Part shown: in pieces, positions 52,296-62,700 of the stretch | Position numbering within the stretch: the first letter of the stretch is position 1 | Layout of the letters: each line of letters starts with the position of its first letter | From: Flavobacterium sp. NG2 | GTDB lineage: Bacteria; Bacteroidota; Bacteroidia; Flavobacteriales; Flavobacteriaceae | DNA: 64,000 nt | Direction of reading: 5' to 3' | Assembly: GCF_034119845.1 (NCBI RefSeq) | Contig: NZ_CP139420.1 | Coordinates: 3,350,001-3,414,000, forward strand | Made by a program: the position numbers and the translations under genes | The notes under the pieces: generated by a model | What the model saw: the letters and a program-made list of their open reading frames with translations, nothing else | The model's database searches: none | Told to the model about the DNA's origin: nothing

Positions 52296-52754
52296 ATGAG
52301 AAAAGCCATATTTCCTGGATCTTTTGATCCTATTACCTTAGGTCATGAAGACATTATCAAAAGAGCCTTACCTTTATTTGATGAAATTGTCATTGCTATA
52401 GGTGTTAATGCTGAAAAAAAATACATGTTTACACTCGAAGAACGTAAACGTTTCATAGAAGAAACTTTCAAAAACGAACCCAAAGTAAGTGTCATTACCT
52501 ATGAAGGCCTAACTATAGAGTTGTGCAAAAAAATAAATGCCGATTTTATTTTACGTGGTTTACGCAACCCAGCCGACTTTGAATTTGAGAAAGCCATTGC
52601 TCATACCAATCGTGAATTATCCAAAATAGAAACTATATTTTTATTGACGGCAGCAAGTACTTCTTTTATCAGTTCTAGTATTGTTCGTGACGTAATCCGT
52701 AATGGAGGTGAATTCCAAAAATTAGTTCCAAAAGCAGTTATTCTTCGCTCTTAA
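52296..52754 (+). CDS. coaD: Phosphopantetheine adenylyltransferase
   Basis: 152-residue CoaD, the fourth enzyme of CoA synthesis (4'-phosphopantetheine + ATP to dephospho-CoA). The nucleotidyltransferase motif is present as FPGSFDPITLGHEDII (HxGH variant, TLGH), followed by IAIGVNAEKKYMFTLEERKR, ADFILRGLRNPADFEFEKAI and TAASTSFISSSIVRDV. Length is standard. The gene stands alone, with a -7 box upstream and a terminator shared with typA. Confidence 0.96.
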   Translation: MRKAIFPGSFDPITLGHEDIIKRALPLFDEIVIAIGVNAEKKYMFTLEERKRFIEETFKNEPKVSVITYEGLTIELCKKINADFILRGLRNPADFEFEKAIAHTNRELSKIETIFLLTAASTSFISSSIVRDVIRNGGEFQKLVPKAVILRS

Positions 52755-52764
52755 TATAACAAAA

Positions 52765-52788
52765 AAGGCTGTTCAAATGAACAGCCTT
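52765..52788. terminator. Bidirectional terminator between coaD and typA
   Basis: AAGGCTGTTC / GAACAGCCTT, 10-bp stem, 4-nt loop, flanked by A on the left and T/A on the right, between convergent genes. Confidence 0.85.
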
Positions 52789-52810
52789 CTTAAATATTTG
52801 AAAGAAAGAA

Positions 52811-54607
52811 TTAGAATTTGAATCTTTTTCTATCTGTTTCTGATAAGTAAATCTTTCTTAGACGAATTGATTTTGGAGTAACCTCTACATATTCATCTTT
52901 TTGAATGTACTCTAATGCCTCTTCTAATGAGAATTTGATAGCAGGAATAATTTTAGCCTTATCATCTGCTCCTGAAGAACGTACGTTAGATAACTTTTTA
53001 GTTTTCGTAACGTTTACAGTCATATCATCACTACGAGTATTTTCACCAATTACTTGACCTTCGTAAATATCTTCGTTTGGATCTACGAAGAATTTACCAC
53101 GATCTTGTAATTTATCAATAGAATAAGGAATAGCTTTTCCGTTTTCCATAGAAATTAACGAACCATTGTTACGACCTGGAATTTCTCCTTTGTATGGTTC
53201 GTATCCAATGAAACGGTGTGACATAATAGCCTCACCTGCAGTAGCTGTCAACAATTGATTACGTAATCCAATGATTCCACGAGATGGAATGTTGAATTTT
53301 ACTACCATACGTTCTCCTTTACCTTCCATAGAAAGCATTTCTCCTTTACGGATAGACACAAATTCTACAGCACGTCCAGAAAGATTTTCTGGTAAATCAA
53401 TAGTCAATTCCTCAACTGGTTCACATTTTACACCATCAATTTCTTTGATGATAACTTGTGGTTGTCCGATTTGTAATTCGTACCCTTCTCTTCTCATTGT
53501 TTCAATAAGAACAGACAAGTGCAATACTCCACGACCAAAAACCATGAACTTATCAGCTGAATCAGTTTCACCTAACTTCATTGCTAAGTTTTTCTCTAAC
53601 TCTTTTGTCAAACGCTCTCTAATATGACGAGAAGTTACAAATTTACCCTCTTTACCAAAGAAAGGAGAGTCATTAATTGTAAACAACATACTCATTGTTG
53701 GCTCATCAATAGCAATTGTTTGTAACGCTTCTGGATTTTCAAAATCAGCAATAGTATCACCAATTTCAAAACCTTCAACACCTACAATAGCACAGATATC
53801 ACCAGCTATAACTTGTTCTACTTTTTTACGTCCAAGACCTTCAAAAGTATGTAATTCTTTAATTCTTGATTTAATTACTTTTCCATCTCTTTTTACCAAA
53901 GAAATAGGCATTCCTTCTTTCAAAATACCTCTCTCTAAACGACCAATCGCGATACGACCAGTAAATGAAGAGAAATCTAATGAAGTAATCAACATTTGAG
54001 GCGTTCCTTCTGATACTTTTGGAGCAGGTACATTTGCAATAACCATATCCAATAAAGGCTCAATATTTTCGGTTTGGTTCTCCCAATGATCCGACATCCA
54101 GTTGTTCTTAGCAGAACCATAAACGGTTGGAAAATCCAACTGCCATTCTTGTGCTCCTAATTCAAACATTAAGTCAAAAACTTTCTCATGAACTTCTTCA
54201 GGAGTACAGTTTTCTTTATCAACTTTATTGATAACCACACAAGGTTTCAAACCTAAATCAATTGCTTTTTGTAATACAAAACGAGTTTGTGGCATTGGCC
54301 CTTCAAAAGCATCAACCAACAAACAAACACCATCAGCCATATTCAATACACGTTCTACCTCACCACCAAAATCGGCGTGACCAGGAGTGTCAATAATATT
54401 GATTTTGGTTCCTTTATATTGAACTGAAACGTTTTTTGATGTAATAGTAATACCTCTTTCACGTTCTAAGTCATTGTTATCAAGGATTAAGTCACCTGTA
54501 TTTTCGTTGTCACGAAATAATTGACAGTGATACATAATTTTATCAACCAAAGTTGTTTTACCGTGATCGACATGGGCAATAATTGCAATATTTCTAATAG
54601 ATTCCAT
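52811..54607 (-). CDS. typA: Ribosome-associated GTPase TypA/BipA
   Basis: 598-residue translational GTPase. G1 is [14 protein letters not shown] (residues about 11-24), G2 with [12 protein letters not shown]3 [16 protein letters not shown]4 NKVDKE and G5 GSAKNNW. An EF-Tu-like domain 2, EF-G-like domains and the BipA C-terminal domain ([19 protein letters not shown]) follow. TypA helps ribosome assembly and growth at low temperature. It is monocistronic, with a TACCTTTG box 20-27 nt upstream. Confidence 0.96.
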   Translation of the reverse strand: MESIRNIAIIAHVDHGKTTLVDKIMYHCQLFRDNENTGDLILDNNDLERERGITITSKNVSVQYKGTKINIIDTPGHADFGGEVERVLNMADGVCLLVDAFEGPMPQTRFVLQKAIDLGLKPCVVINKVDKENCTPEEVHEKVFDLMFELGAQEWQLDFPTVYGSAKNNWMSDHWENQTENIEPLLDMVIANVPAPKVSEGTPQMLITSLDFSSFTGRIAIGRLERGILKEGMPISLVKRDGKVIKSRIKELHTFEGLGRKKVEQVIAGDICAIVGVEGFEIGDTIADFENPEALQTIAIDEPTMSMLFTINDSPFFGKEGKFVTSRHIRERLTKELEKNLAMKLGETDSADKFMVFGRGVLHLSVLIETMRREGYELQIGQPQVIIKEIDGVKCEPVEELTIDLPENLSGRAVEFVSIRKGEMLSMEGKGERMVVKFNIPSRGIIGLRNQLLTATAGEAIMSHRFIGYEPYKGEIPGRNNGSLISMENGKAIPYSIDKLQDRGKFFVDPNEDIYEGQVIGENTRSDDMTVNVTKTKKLSNVRSSGADDKAKIIPAIKFSLEEALEYIQKDEYVEVTPKSIRLRKIYLSETDRKRFKF

Positions 54608-54626
54608 CTGTGATTTTTAATGGGTG

Positions 54627-54634
54627 CAAAGGTA
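54627..54634 (-). promoter_or_regulatory. -7 box of typA
   Basis: TACCTTTG on the minus strand, 19 nt before the ATG. The -33 TTG is absent at 19 nt. Confidence 0.5.
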
Positions 54635-54765
54635 CACTTTATTTTGATATAAAAAATATTTATTAAATAGTTTACACAGAGTTAACTACATATAAACACA
54701 TAAAAACACTTGAATCAATCTTTTAAAATAATTTATTAGATATTTTATAATTCACATTATTTAAT

Positions 54766-54773
54766 TACATTTG
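54766..54773 (+). promoter_or_regulatory. -7 box overlapping the start of the histidine kinase gene
   Basis: TACATTTG ends only 4 nt before the ATG at 54778. If used, transcription would begin at or within a base or two of the start codon, giving a leaderless mRNA. The -33 position holds TTT, not TTG. Confidence 0.4.
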
Positions 54774-54777
54774 AGTA

Positions 54778-56490
54778 ATGAAAAACAAATCGAACCAAAT
54801 AACGCTTGTCTATTTAATTATTGCTCTCTTTGCAGTAGTTGTTTTTCATAAACTTTCTCTAAAATATATACAAGCCGAAAACTATCCCAGTTTTAACTTC
54901 ATAAAAGACATCATCCTAGTCACCTTTACTGGCTTGATTTTCAGAAGCATCCTATCTGAAAACAATAAAAAAAACAAGACTGTTTTCGAAAAATTAAAAA
55001 AAATCAATAACGAAATAAAAGAATCAAACGATAAATATGATATCGTTGCCAAAGCTACCAGTGATACTATTTGGGATTGGAACATTATAGAAGACAAACT
55101 TCACTGGAACAGGGGAATCAAGGGGATTTACGGATATGACCAAAATCAAGTAGGAGATAGTTCCAGTTGGTGGTTTCAAAATATCCACCCTGAAGACAGT
55201 ATAAGAATGTCTATTAAGCTGTATTCTTTTATCGAACAAAAAACAGAAAATTGGCAAGACGAATACCGTTTTAAATGTGCTGATGGCACCTATAAATACG
55301 TACTCGATAGAGGCTTCCTTTTAAAAGATGAAACTGGAAAAGCCATCCGAATGATTGGAGCTATCCAAGATATCACCAAAAGAAAAGAAGAAGAACTACG
55401 ACTTAAATTACTCGAAACAGTAATTTTACAAACCAAAGACTCCATAATTATTACTGAAGCTCATTTCAACAAAATAAAGCTTCCTAAGATAGTATATGTA
55501 AACCCTGCTTTCACAACCATGACTGGGTATCAGTCTGATGAAATACTTCATAGGTCCCCTGATTTCCTGAGTGGTCCAAATACCGAAATCAAGACAATCA
55601 AAAAAATAATCGCAGCGGTAAAAAACCAAGAAGAATGTGTTGTTGAAATGATTAGTTACAAGAAAAATGGTGAAGAATTTTGGCTTCACTTTTCGATGAT
55701 ACCAATTCACAATTCAGACAAAGAAATTTCACATTGGATTTCAATACAAAGAGATATTACGGAAGAAAAAAGACAGGAAAAAGAAAAAGAACAACTTATT
55801 AGAGAACTAACCAAAAACAATAAAGACCTAAAACAATTCTCTTATATTACCTCTCATAATCTTAGAGCCCCGATATCAAACCTTATAGGCTTACTCAGTC
55901 TGATTGAAGATATTACAATCGAAGACATTGAGCTTAAAGAAATCTTGCACGGATTTAACAAATCAACTCACCAACTTAGCGAAACTATCAACGACCTTAC
56001 AAATGTCATGATAATAAAAGATAAAACAGCAACCGAGAAAGAAACCGTATTTCTCAATGATGTTTTTGAACATGTTTTCAATCAGTTATCTTCTCAAATT
56101 GAGAAATACAGACCTATATTAAAAATAGACTTCAGTAAAGTTCCCGCTTTAAACATCAACAAACCCTATATTGAAAGCATATTACTAAACCTACTATCAA
56201 ACGCTTTAAAATACAAATCAGACAAAAGACCTTTGAAAGTTAATATAGCAGCTGAACAAGTTGATAATATCATCACTTTAACATTCAAGGACAACGGAAT
56301 TGGGATTGATTTAGCAAGAAATAAAGACAAGGTTTTTGGCCTATACCAACGCTTCCACGATCACCCTGACAGTAAAGGACTAGGTCTTTACTTAGTAAAG
56401 TCACAAGTTGAAGCCCTTGGAGGAACAATTAGTGTCGATAGCGAGGTTGATAAAGGAACAACATTCACCTTAACATTTATAAATAAATAA
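54778..56490 (+). CDS. PAS-domain sensor histidine kinase
   Basis: 570-residue sensor kinase. Two N-terminal helices (ITLVYLIIALFAVVVFHKL and DIILVTFTGLIFRSIL) anchor it. A coiled coil (about 60-85) precedes a PAS/PAC domain (about 85-205; ATSDTIWDWNIIEDKLHWNR, GAIQDITKRKEEE) and a second PAS/PAC domain (about 210-335; VNPAFTTMTGYQSDEIL). The HisKA region has the phosphoacceptor His360 in YITSHNLRAPISN, and the HATPase_c domain shows LLNLLSNALKYKS, DNGIGIDL and GLGLYLVKSQVEALGG. The periplasmic loop is very short, so it probably senses an internal signal. The response regulator starts 3 nt after its stop. Confidence 0.93.
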   Translation: MKNKSNQITLVYLIIALFAVVVFHKLSLKYIQAENYPSFNFIKDIILVTFTGLIFRSILSENNKKNKTVFEKLKKINNEIKESNDKYDIVAKATSDTIWDWNIIEDKLHWNRGIKGIYGYDQNQVGDSSSWWFQNIHPEDSIRMSIKLYSFIEQKTENWQDEYRFKCADGTYKYVLDRGFLLKDETGKAIRMIGAIQDITKRKEEELRLKLLETVILQTKDSIIITEAHFNKIKLPKIVYVNPAFTTMTGYQSDEILHRSPDFLSGPNTEIKTIKKIIAAVKNQEECVVEMISYKKNGEEFWLHFSMIPIHNSDKEISHWISIQRDITEEKRQEKEKEQLIRELTKNNKDLKQFSYITSHNLRAPISNLIGLLSLIEDITIEDIELKEILHGFNKSTHQLSETINDLTNVMIIKDKTATEKETVFLNDVFEHVFNQLSSQIEKYRPILKIDFSKVPALNINKPYIESILLNLLSNALKYKSDKRPLKVNIAAEQVDNIITLTFKDNGIGIDLARNKDKVFGLYQRFHDHPDSKGLGLYLVKSQVEALGGTISVDSEVDKGTTFTLTFINK

Positions 56491-56493
56491 AAA

Positions 56494-56907
56494 ATGCTAG
56501 ATAAAATTTTATGCGTTGACGACGACCCAATTACATTAATGTTATGTAAAAAAGTCATCATAAAAACAGAATTTTCTAAAGAAACCGTAACTGCACAAAA
56601 CGGAGAAGAAGCACTTGAATACTTTGACAAAATCAATGAGACAACTGAACCTACAACCACTATTCTACCCCAACTCATCTTTCTAGACTTAAATATGCCT
56701 GTAATGGGTGGCTGGGAATTTTTAGATAGTTTCAGTGATCCTAAGTACACTCAATTCAACGAAATTAAGATTGTAGTACTATCCTCTACGATTGACCCTG
56801 AAGACTTAGAAAAAGCTAAAAAATACCCAATGGTAATCGATTTTTTATCTAAACCCATTTCAATATCAATGTTAGCATATTTAAGTGCAAAAATAGAAAG
56901 CAGATAA
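56494..56907 (+). CDS. Single-domain response regulator (CheY-like)
   Basis: 137-residue receiver domain with no output domain. Acidic pocket DDDP (residues 9-12), phosphoacceptor Asp65 in LDLNMPVMGGW, the conserved Ser/Thr in VVLSSTIDPED and Lys in LSKPIS. It is 3 nt behind the histidine kinase, so it is its likely partner. With no DNA-binding domain it acts through protein contacts or as part of a phosphorelay. The target is unknown. Confidence 0.93.
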   Translation: MLDKILCVDDDPITLMLCKKVIIKTEFSKETVTAQNGEEALEYFDKINETTEPTTTILPQLIFLDLNMPVMGGWEFLDSFSDPKYTQFNEIKIVVLSSTIDPEDLEKAKKYPMVIDFLSKPISISMLAYLSAKIESR

Positions 56908-57185
56908 AAACTTACTTAATCCAGACTATCTTTTACGTAAATAATAAAGTCATCATATTACTATTTGCTACCAAACCAAGTAAAAATATAAAACATACAA
57001 TTAAATAACAAAGCAATAACAGCAAATCCGTTTTTATCCAAATAGACACCCCTTACTTTAACTAAATAGATCCAACATACCGATACAAACTCGGACAGAA
57101 ACAAATAAAACACAACATCTCGTTATTATATTTTATTCAATTCCAATAGGTTAAAAATAATATCAAAATTAAGTGCAAAAATAGT
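56908..57185. other. Intergenic region with no gene
   Basis: AT-rich, no open frame, repeat or hairpin of note. The upstream element of the tRNA promoter begins at 57186. Confidence 0.5.
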
Positions 57186-57215
57186 TTGTAAAAATCAAAA
57201 CAGTTCCTATATTTG
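57186..57215 (+). promoter_or_regulatory. Perfect consensus promoter of tRNA-Tyr
   Basis: TTG at 57186-57188, exactly 19 nt, then TATATTTG at 57208-57215: complete TTG-N19-TAnnTTTG. The tRNA begins 38 nt further. Confidence 0.85.
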
Positions 57216-57253
57216 CAACCGCTTAGAGCAACAAACACTAAGCATTTGGCCAT

Positions 57254-57334
57254 GGGGAGATACTCAAGCGGCCAACGAGGGCAGACTGTAAATCTGCTGT
57301 GAAAACTTCGCAGGTTCGAATCCTGCTCTCCCCA
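57254..57334 (+). tRNA. tRNA-Tyr (GTA)
   Basis: 81-nt class II tRNA. Acceptor stem GGGGAGA (57254-57260) pairs with TCTCCCC (57327-57333), discriminator A. The anticodon arm GCAGA-CTGTAAA-TCTGC has anticodon GTA at 57288-57290, giving tyrosine. The long variable arm (TGTGAAAACTTCGCA region) is typical of bacterial tRNA-Tyr. T arm GCAGG-TTCGAAT-CCTGC. CCA is not encoded. Confidence 0.97.
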
Positions 57335-57335
57335 C

Positions 57336-57369
57336 AAAACGCTGTAATTTTTATTACAGCGTTTTTTTT
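57336..57369 (+). terminator. Terminator of tRNA-Tyr
   Basis: AAAACGCTGTAAT / ATTACAGCGTTTT, 13-bp perfect stem with a TTTT loop, followed by more T. Confidence 0.95.
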
Positions 57370-57431
57370 ATACCAAAATCAGAAATCGGAGGATCAAGGG
57401 ATCAATCCTAAAACCTGTGGAGCGACAAAAA

Positions 57432-57821
57432 TTAAGCATAAATATTAGTTAGCCTAAAAAGGAAAAACTCAATGTTTCTAACTCCTCTAAACTGCGACCT
57501 AAAAGCTTTTATTTTGGCATTGAAGGATTCTGCCGAAGCATTAGTACTTCTGTTGTCAAAATAGTTTAATATGTTTTGATAATGATTGGTTATGGTTCGA
57601 GATATTGTATTGAAAGACTTAAATCCTGATTGATTTAGTTTTTCATGCCATTTGGCCAGTCTAGTAAAAGCAATTATTTTATCAGTTGTGTTTTCAAAGA
57701 TATTACGTAAACCATGGGATAGATTATAAGCTACTTTCATGCCCTGAAATAATCCAAACAACAGTACTCATTCTAATTGATTCTCTGTCCATTTTGATTT
57801 GTTTTTTAATAACGACCACCT
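57432..57821 (-). pseudogene. Decayed C-terminal fragment of a DDE transposase (ISL3/ISAon1-like)
   Basis: The minus strand encodes the end of a transposase: LSHGLRNIFENTTDKIIAFT, then YFDNRSTNASAESFNAKIKA, then FRGVRNIEFFLFRL, a signature I associate with ISL3/ISAon1-type transposases of Bacteroidota. An in-frame TGA at 57768-57770 interrupts it. Upstream of the stop the frame continues as RWSLLKNKSKWTENQLE, which also fits the family, but another stop follows near 57822. The N-terminal half, including the first catalytic residues, is missing. No terminal inverted repeats could be placed. It lies about 100 bp after the tRNA. Confidence 0.8.
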
Positions 57822-58122
57822 AACTCAAATCACTAATCGCTATACAATATCACTATTAGCAGTATTTTCATCCCACATTTATCCTTATCGCTTTAACGCC
57901 TTATATTACATCGTTTTCTTCACTATAGTATAGAGTAGTTTTTTTTTATGTAATTAGCTGTATCGTCTCCAAAATAAGCTTTTTAACATAGAAGCGTTCT
58001 TTTTCTTAAATTCCTTTTAGAAAAAATTTAATCAAACGCAATTACAATAAAAACGTACTAGATTATCCAAGCAAAAACGAACCAAATACACAAAAACACT
58101 AATATACAACTACAAATAAAAA
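57822..58122. other. AT-rich region between the transposase remnant and the second sus pair
   Basis: No open frame or recognisable domain. Probably degraded insertion-sequence DNA, but I cannot align it to the transposase. Confidence 0.4.
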
Positions 58123-58187
58123 ACGCCCAATAACTATACTATCAGTGATAATACGTTATTGAGCGTCAAAAAAAAAAAAAAAAAAAA
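58123..58187 (-). terminator. Terminator after the second SusD gene, with a 20-base homopolymer
   Basis: On the minus strand ACGCTCAATAAC (one mismatch) pairs with GTTATTGGGCGT and is followed by a T-rich run. Between it and the stop codon lies an unbroken run of 20 A (58168-58187, plus strand). Confidence 0.7.
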
Positions 58188-58196
58188 TCTAAATAT

Positions 58197-59729
58197 CTAA
58201 CTCTGCGTTTGTGTAGCAGGAATCACTAACAAGAAATTTGTTTTATTGATATTATCAATATAAAAACTCAATGGATATATTAAATCTGGTTGGTAAAAAG
58301 TTGGAAAAGCATTAGTAAAATAATTAATAAAATGCGTTTTTAAATTAAAACCAGTTGTTGTAGTGCTGTTTCTACGTAATAAATCAAACATACGTTGATT
58401 TTCTCCTGCTAATTCCAATCTTCTTTCTTTGAACAAATTCTCTTCAAAATCTGCATTTGTCATTGTTGTTGAATAAGCCGTAGCCGATGCTCTCGTTCTC
58501 ACCAAGTTAATAAATTGAACTGCAGTTGGCGTGTTACCTAAAGCTTCAGCATACATCAATAATACATCAGAATAACGAATTACCGGCCAATCATTAGGAC
58601 CTAAACCTGCCACTGTAACAGCTGAGTAAAATTTAGTTAAAAAATATCTTTGAATTCCAGCTGTACCTGTACCTGTTGGAGTTGCACCTTTTAAAATAGT
58701 AACATTTCTCCTTGTATCTGTAGAAGAGTAAGCATTATACAAATCTTCTGTAACACCATTATCAGTTCTTGAATTAGGAGTCGTCTGTCCTACTCCAGCA
58801 AAACTTTCAGTAAAACTGTTACCAACTGTTGTATTAGCATTACTATATCTAATAGAGAACAAAATTTCTTTATTCATTTCATTAGAAGTAGAAAAAACAC
58901 TTGCATAAGAAGTCTCTAAACCATACCCTCTAATTCCTGTAGTAGCTACAGTAGTACCAATAATAGATTCCAATTGTGTCTTTGCTGAAGCTTTATCTCC
59001 CAAAGTCAAATAAACTTTTGCTAAAAGTGCAGCAGCCGCCCATTTGTTCGCTTTTCCAATATTTACATTTGTAGTAAGAGGGCTGTAATTTTCAGAAATC
59101 CCATTATCTACAGCAAATTTTAAATCTGCAATAATTAATTTATAAACATCCTCAACACTAGCGTTAGGTAAAGTATAAGCATCTCTAGGAGTCTCAAATG
59201 GCACATATACCAAAGGAATACTACCAAACATCCTAACTAGATTAAAATAATTATAAGCTCTAATAAAACAAGCTTCTGCAGCTAAAGTCTTAGCACTCGT
59301 TTCTGCAATTTTTATTTCACTAAAGTTCAAACTCTGTGATGATGGTTCATAAGTATATCCCACACCTTCAATTACTGTATTTGCCGCACGAATAGAAGTA
59401 TATGATGCTAACCAATATGGCCCCAAATAATAACTCCTATCACTATTATCGTAATTGAAGGTATCATAATTAATAACCTGCAACCTTCTTAAATCACTAG
59501 TAGACGTTACGTTGTTGTAGGTATTATCAGACAAGACTTCGGTTAAAGCCCATTCCGTTTCTTTTGGAGCCCTCATACTAGCATAAGCACCTAGTAATAA
59601 ATTTTGAGCTACTAATAAAGTGAAATCACCATTATCAACAATATACGATTGAGGCTCCACCTCAATAACATCAGTACAATTTGAGAAAATTAGTACCGAA
59701 GACAACAATAAATATTTAATTAATTTCAT
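58197..59729 (-). CDS. SusD-like outer membrane lipoprotein (second pair)
   Basis: 510-residue glycan-binding lipoprotein from the ATG at 59729. The signal has lipobox FSNC (about Cys19). The SusD body is clear: LAAEACFIRAYNYFNLVRMF, NKWAAAALLAKVYLTLGDKA and DVLLMYAEALGNTP, then ENLFKERRLELAGENQRMFD near the C-terminus. The frame is open to 59816, but that would prepend 29 residues overlapping the end of susC. The ATG lies 16 nt after the SusC stop, as usual for coupled pairs. The substrate is unknown: no glycosidase gene is present nearby. Confidence 0.93.
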   Translation of the reverse strand: MKLIKYLLLSSVLIFSNCTDVIEVEPQSYIVDNGDFTLLVAQNLLLGAYASMRAPKETEWALTEVLSDNTYNNVTSTSDLRRLQVINYDTFNYDNSDRSYYLGPYWLASYTSIRAANTVIEGVGYTYEPSSQSLNFSEIKIAETSAKTLAAEACFIRAYNYFNLVRMFGSIPLVYVPFETPRDAYTLPNASVEDVYKLIIADLKFAVDNGISENYSPLTTNVNIGKANKWAAAALLAKVYLTLGDKASAKTQLESIIGTTVATTGIRGYGLETSYASVFSTSNEMNKEILFSIRYSNANTTVGNSFTESFAGVGQTTPNSRTDNGVTEDLYNAYSSTDTRRNVTILKGATPTGTGTAGIQRYFLTKFYSAVTVAGLGPNDWPVIRYSDVLLMYAEALGNTPTAVQFINLVRTRASATAYSTTMTNADFEENLFKERRLELAGENQRMFDLLRRNSTTTTGFNLKTHFINYFTNAFPTFYQPDLIYPLSFYIDNINKTNFLLVIPATQTQS

Positions 59730-59745
59730 AATGTATTTTTTATGT

Positions 59746-62700
59746 TTAAAAATTAATATCAAAACCAAACAACATAGACATTGAAATTGGATAACCTTGA
59801 TATTGCAATCCTCCACTTGTCAATGGATCGGTTGACTTTGTATTTCTTGCCTCTGGATTAATTCCTTTATAACCATCAGCAAAATGGTAATACAAGTTTT
59901 GAGCAGAATAATAAATTCTTAATTTACTAAGTCCCAATTGCTTCACAAAATCTTTATTTAGTGTATAACCTAAAGTAATATCATTTAATTTAAAGTAAGA
60001 AGCATCTTCAATACTATAATCTGTTAATACCCAGTTAATACCTTGTGATTCAAATGGAGTACCAGTACCTGGATTCAAAGGGCTAACATACTGACCTGTA
60101 GTAAAGTTTTTATTGTATCTTCTTGCTTCTTGTGAAACAGATTCTCCATTAAACACCTGAACTCCTTGAACTCCTTGAAAACTAAACCCTAAATCAACAT
60201 TATAAATTTTGAAATTATTAGTAAAACCCCAAGTAAAATCTGCGTAAGGATCTCCAATAACTGTACGGTCACTAGCATCAAGCTTACCATCTTTATTAAG
60301 ATCTTTTAACTTAAGACCACCAACTTGAATTCCATTTGTAATAGTAGTTGTTAAACCTGAATCAGTAATCTCTTGTGCACTCTTCCAAACACCATCAGTT
60401 ACATATCCATACATTTGAATTAGGGGTTGTCCAACTTTTGTTTGATAAACATCACTATAACTAGAAGTAGTACCTGTAGTAGATGTCGTATTATTACTAA
60501 TTTTTTCATTTAATGAACCGAAATTTAATAATTTATTACGGTTAGTAGAATAATTAGCAGAAGTAGACCAATTAAAGTTTTTAGTATTGATATTCGTTGT
60601 AGACAACTCGATTTCAAGACCTTTATTTTGAAGTGACCCTACGTTCAACCAAGAGAAAGTAGAACCTGTACTAGGTAAATTTGAATCTAAAAGTAATAAG
60701 TTATCTGTTTTAGATTCATAAATATCAAATGATAAATTTAATCTATTTTTCAAAAGACCGATATCTAAACCAAAGTTCTTTTGCCAAGTTGTTTCCCAAG
60801 TAAGATCTGGATTTGAATACACACTAGGAACTTGGAAAGCTGTCACTACAGATCCGGAACCTGCTCCTGTTATAGTAGAAGTCGTTGTCAAAACTGAATA
60901 ACCTGGATTATAACTATTCGTTAAATTAGTAGTACTAATAGATTCAATTCTATTATTACCTGTAGCACCATAACTCGCTCTTAAACCAAACTTATTTAAC
61001 CAACTAGCATTATTAGCAATAAAATTTTCTTTTGCTATATTCCAACCTACAGAAACGGCTGGAAAAACTCCCCATTTATCATTTAAGAACAATGAACTAC
61101 CATCTGTACGTACACTCGCTGTTAAATTGTATTTACTATTATATGAATAGTTTGCTCTACCCATATAAGATATCAACCCTAATTTATTTTTAGTACCATC
61201 AACAGTTACATTAGTACTACCTAACATTTGATTCAAGGTACGAATATTATCATCTGGAAAAAATTGACCAGTTGATTTTGACTCTTCAATAATTTGCTTG
61301 TTTACAGAAAACAACCCTGTTAATTCTAAATCATGTACTTTACCAAAAGTATTTTTATAGGTCAATAAATTTTCATTCAATAAATCAACAAATTTTTGGT
61401 CTGTATAGGACGCACTGTTATTATTTAATCCAGTAGCTGCTCCGTATAAATTTGCTCTATGTCCTAAAAACTGTAATCTGTTTACAAATTTTGAATAATA
61501 CGCAACCGAAGTTTTAAATACTAAACCTTTAGCTAGTTTAAAATTCAAATCCATACTGGATTGAATTCTAAAATCCTCTTTATCATCATCAGAAACCAAA
61601 ACAGAATACAAAGGATTAGATCCTCCTGTTGTCCACGCAGATGCACTTGCAACTGCTGCACTAGTACCAGAACCATTTATATAATCAAAAGCAGGTACTT
61701 TCATGTTTCTAAAGTACTGTGGATGAGCAAATCCTCCTACTTTTAACTCATTAGCATTAAAAAATCCTCGATCAGAATTTGCTAAAATATAATCAATTGT
61801 TCTTTGATTTAAACTTTTAGGCAACCAACTTGAAAACCTAATAAAATTATTGAAATCAGCAACAGGTTTTTGTGTTTTAGAATACGAAGGATTAATATTT
61901 AAATTCAAAGTAACTTTCTTTGATAATTCAGCAGTAATCTTTGATCTAAAATTGTACTTATTATAACTACTTTTTATAAAAGTACCTTCATCACCATTAT
62001 ACCCTCCTGAAACATAATACTTTACAGCTTTTGTCCCACCAGATGCACTTAATTGGATATTTTTAAAATCACCAGTTCTTAAGAATTCATCTTGATAATT
62101 CGTAGGACCATCACCTAAAATATTTTCAATAAAATAAGCTGCTCTTCTTACAGTACTTGCTTGTGCTGTAGTTCCCAATGCAGTAAAACCTTCATCTCTT
62201 CTTATTTGGTCATTTATTACACCTTGATGAACATAATCAGTTATTGACATAATATCCCATTTCTTGTAAGGAGTCTTGATACCACTAGAATAAGTGAAAC
62301 TGAATTTAGTTTTTGACTCACTACCTGATTTAGTAGTAACCAAAATAACCCCATTAGCACCTCTAGAACCATAAATAGAAGCAGAAGCCGCATCTTTAAG
62401 TACTGTTACATCTTTTACATCATTCATATTCAAAGATGATAATCCATCCTGAATTGGTTGACCATCCACAACAACTAAAGGTTGTGCGTTTGCATTAATA
62501 GATGCAATACCTCTAATTTGAATTGTAGGATCAGCTCCTGCCTCAGTAGAAGTATTTTGTACTTGAACACCAGCAATTTTACCTTGCAAAGCTTGATCAA
62601 TTCTAGAAACTGGTAAGTCATTTAAAATTTCAGTCTTAAAAGTTGCAACTGATCCAGTAACATTTTCCTTTTTCATAGAACCATACCCTACTACAACAAC

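Noticed and set aside
57137-57337. 66-residue minus-strand open frame
   Set aside because: It runs through tRNA-Tyr and its promoter; it has no homology or start signal.
58168-58187. 20-A homopolymer considered as a phase-variation tract
   Set aside because: It lies after the susD stop codon, not in a promoter or coding region, and may be partly a sequencing artefact; no switching role can be supported.
59730-59816. 29-residue extension of the second SusD
   Set aside because: Overlaps the end of susC and would hide the lipoprotein signal that begins at the ATG at 59729.
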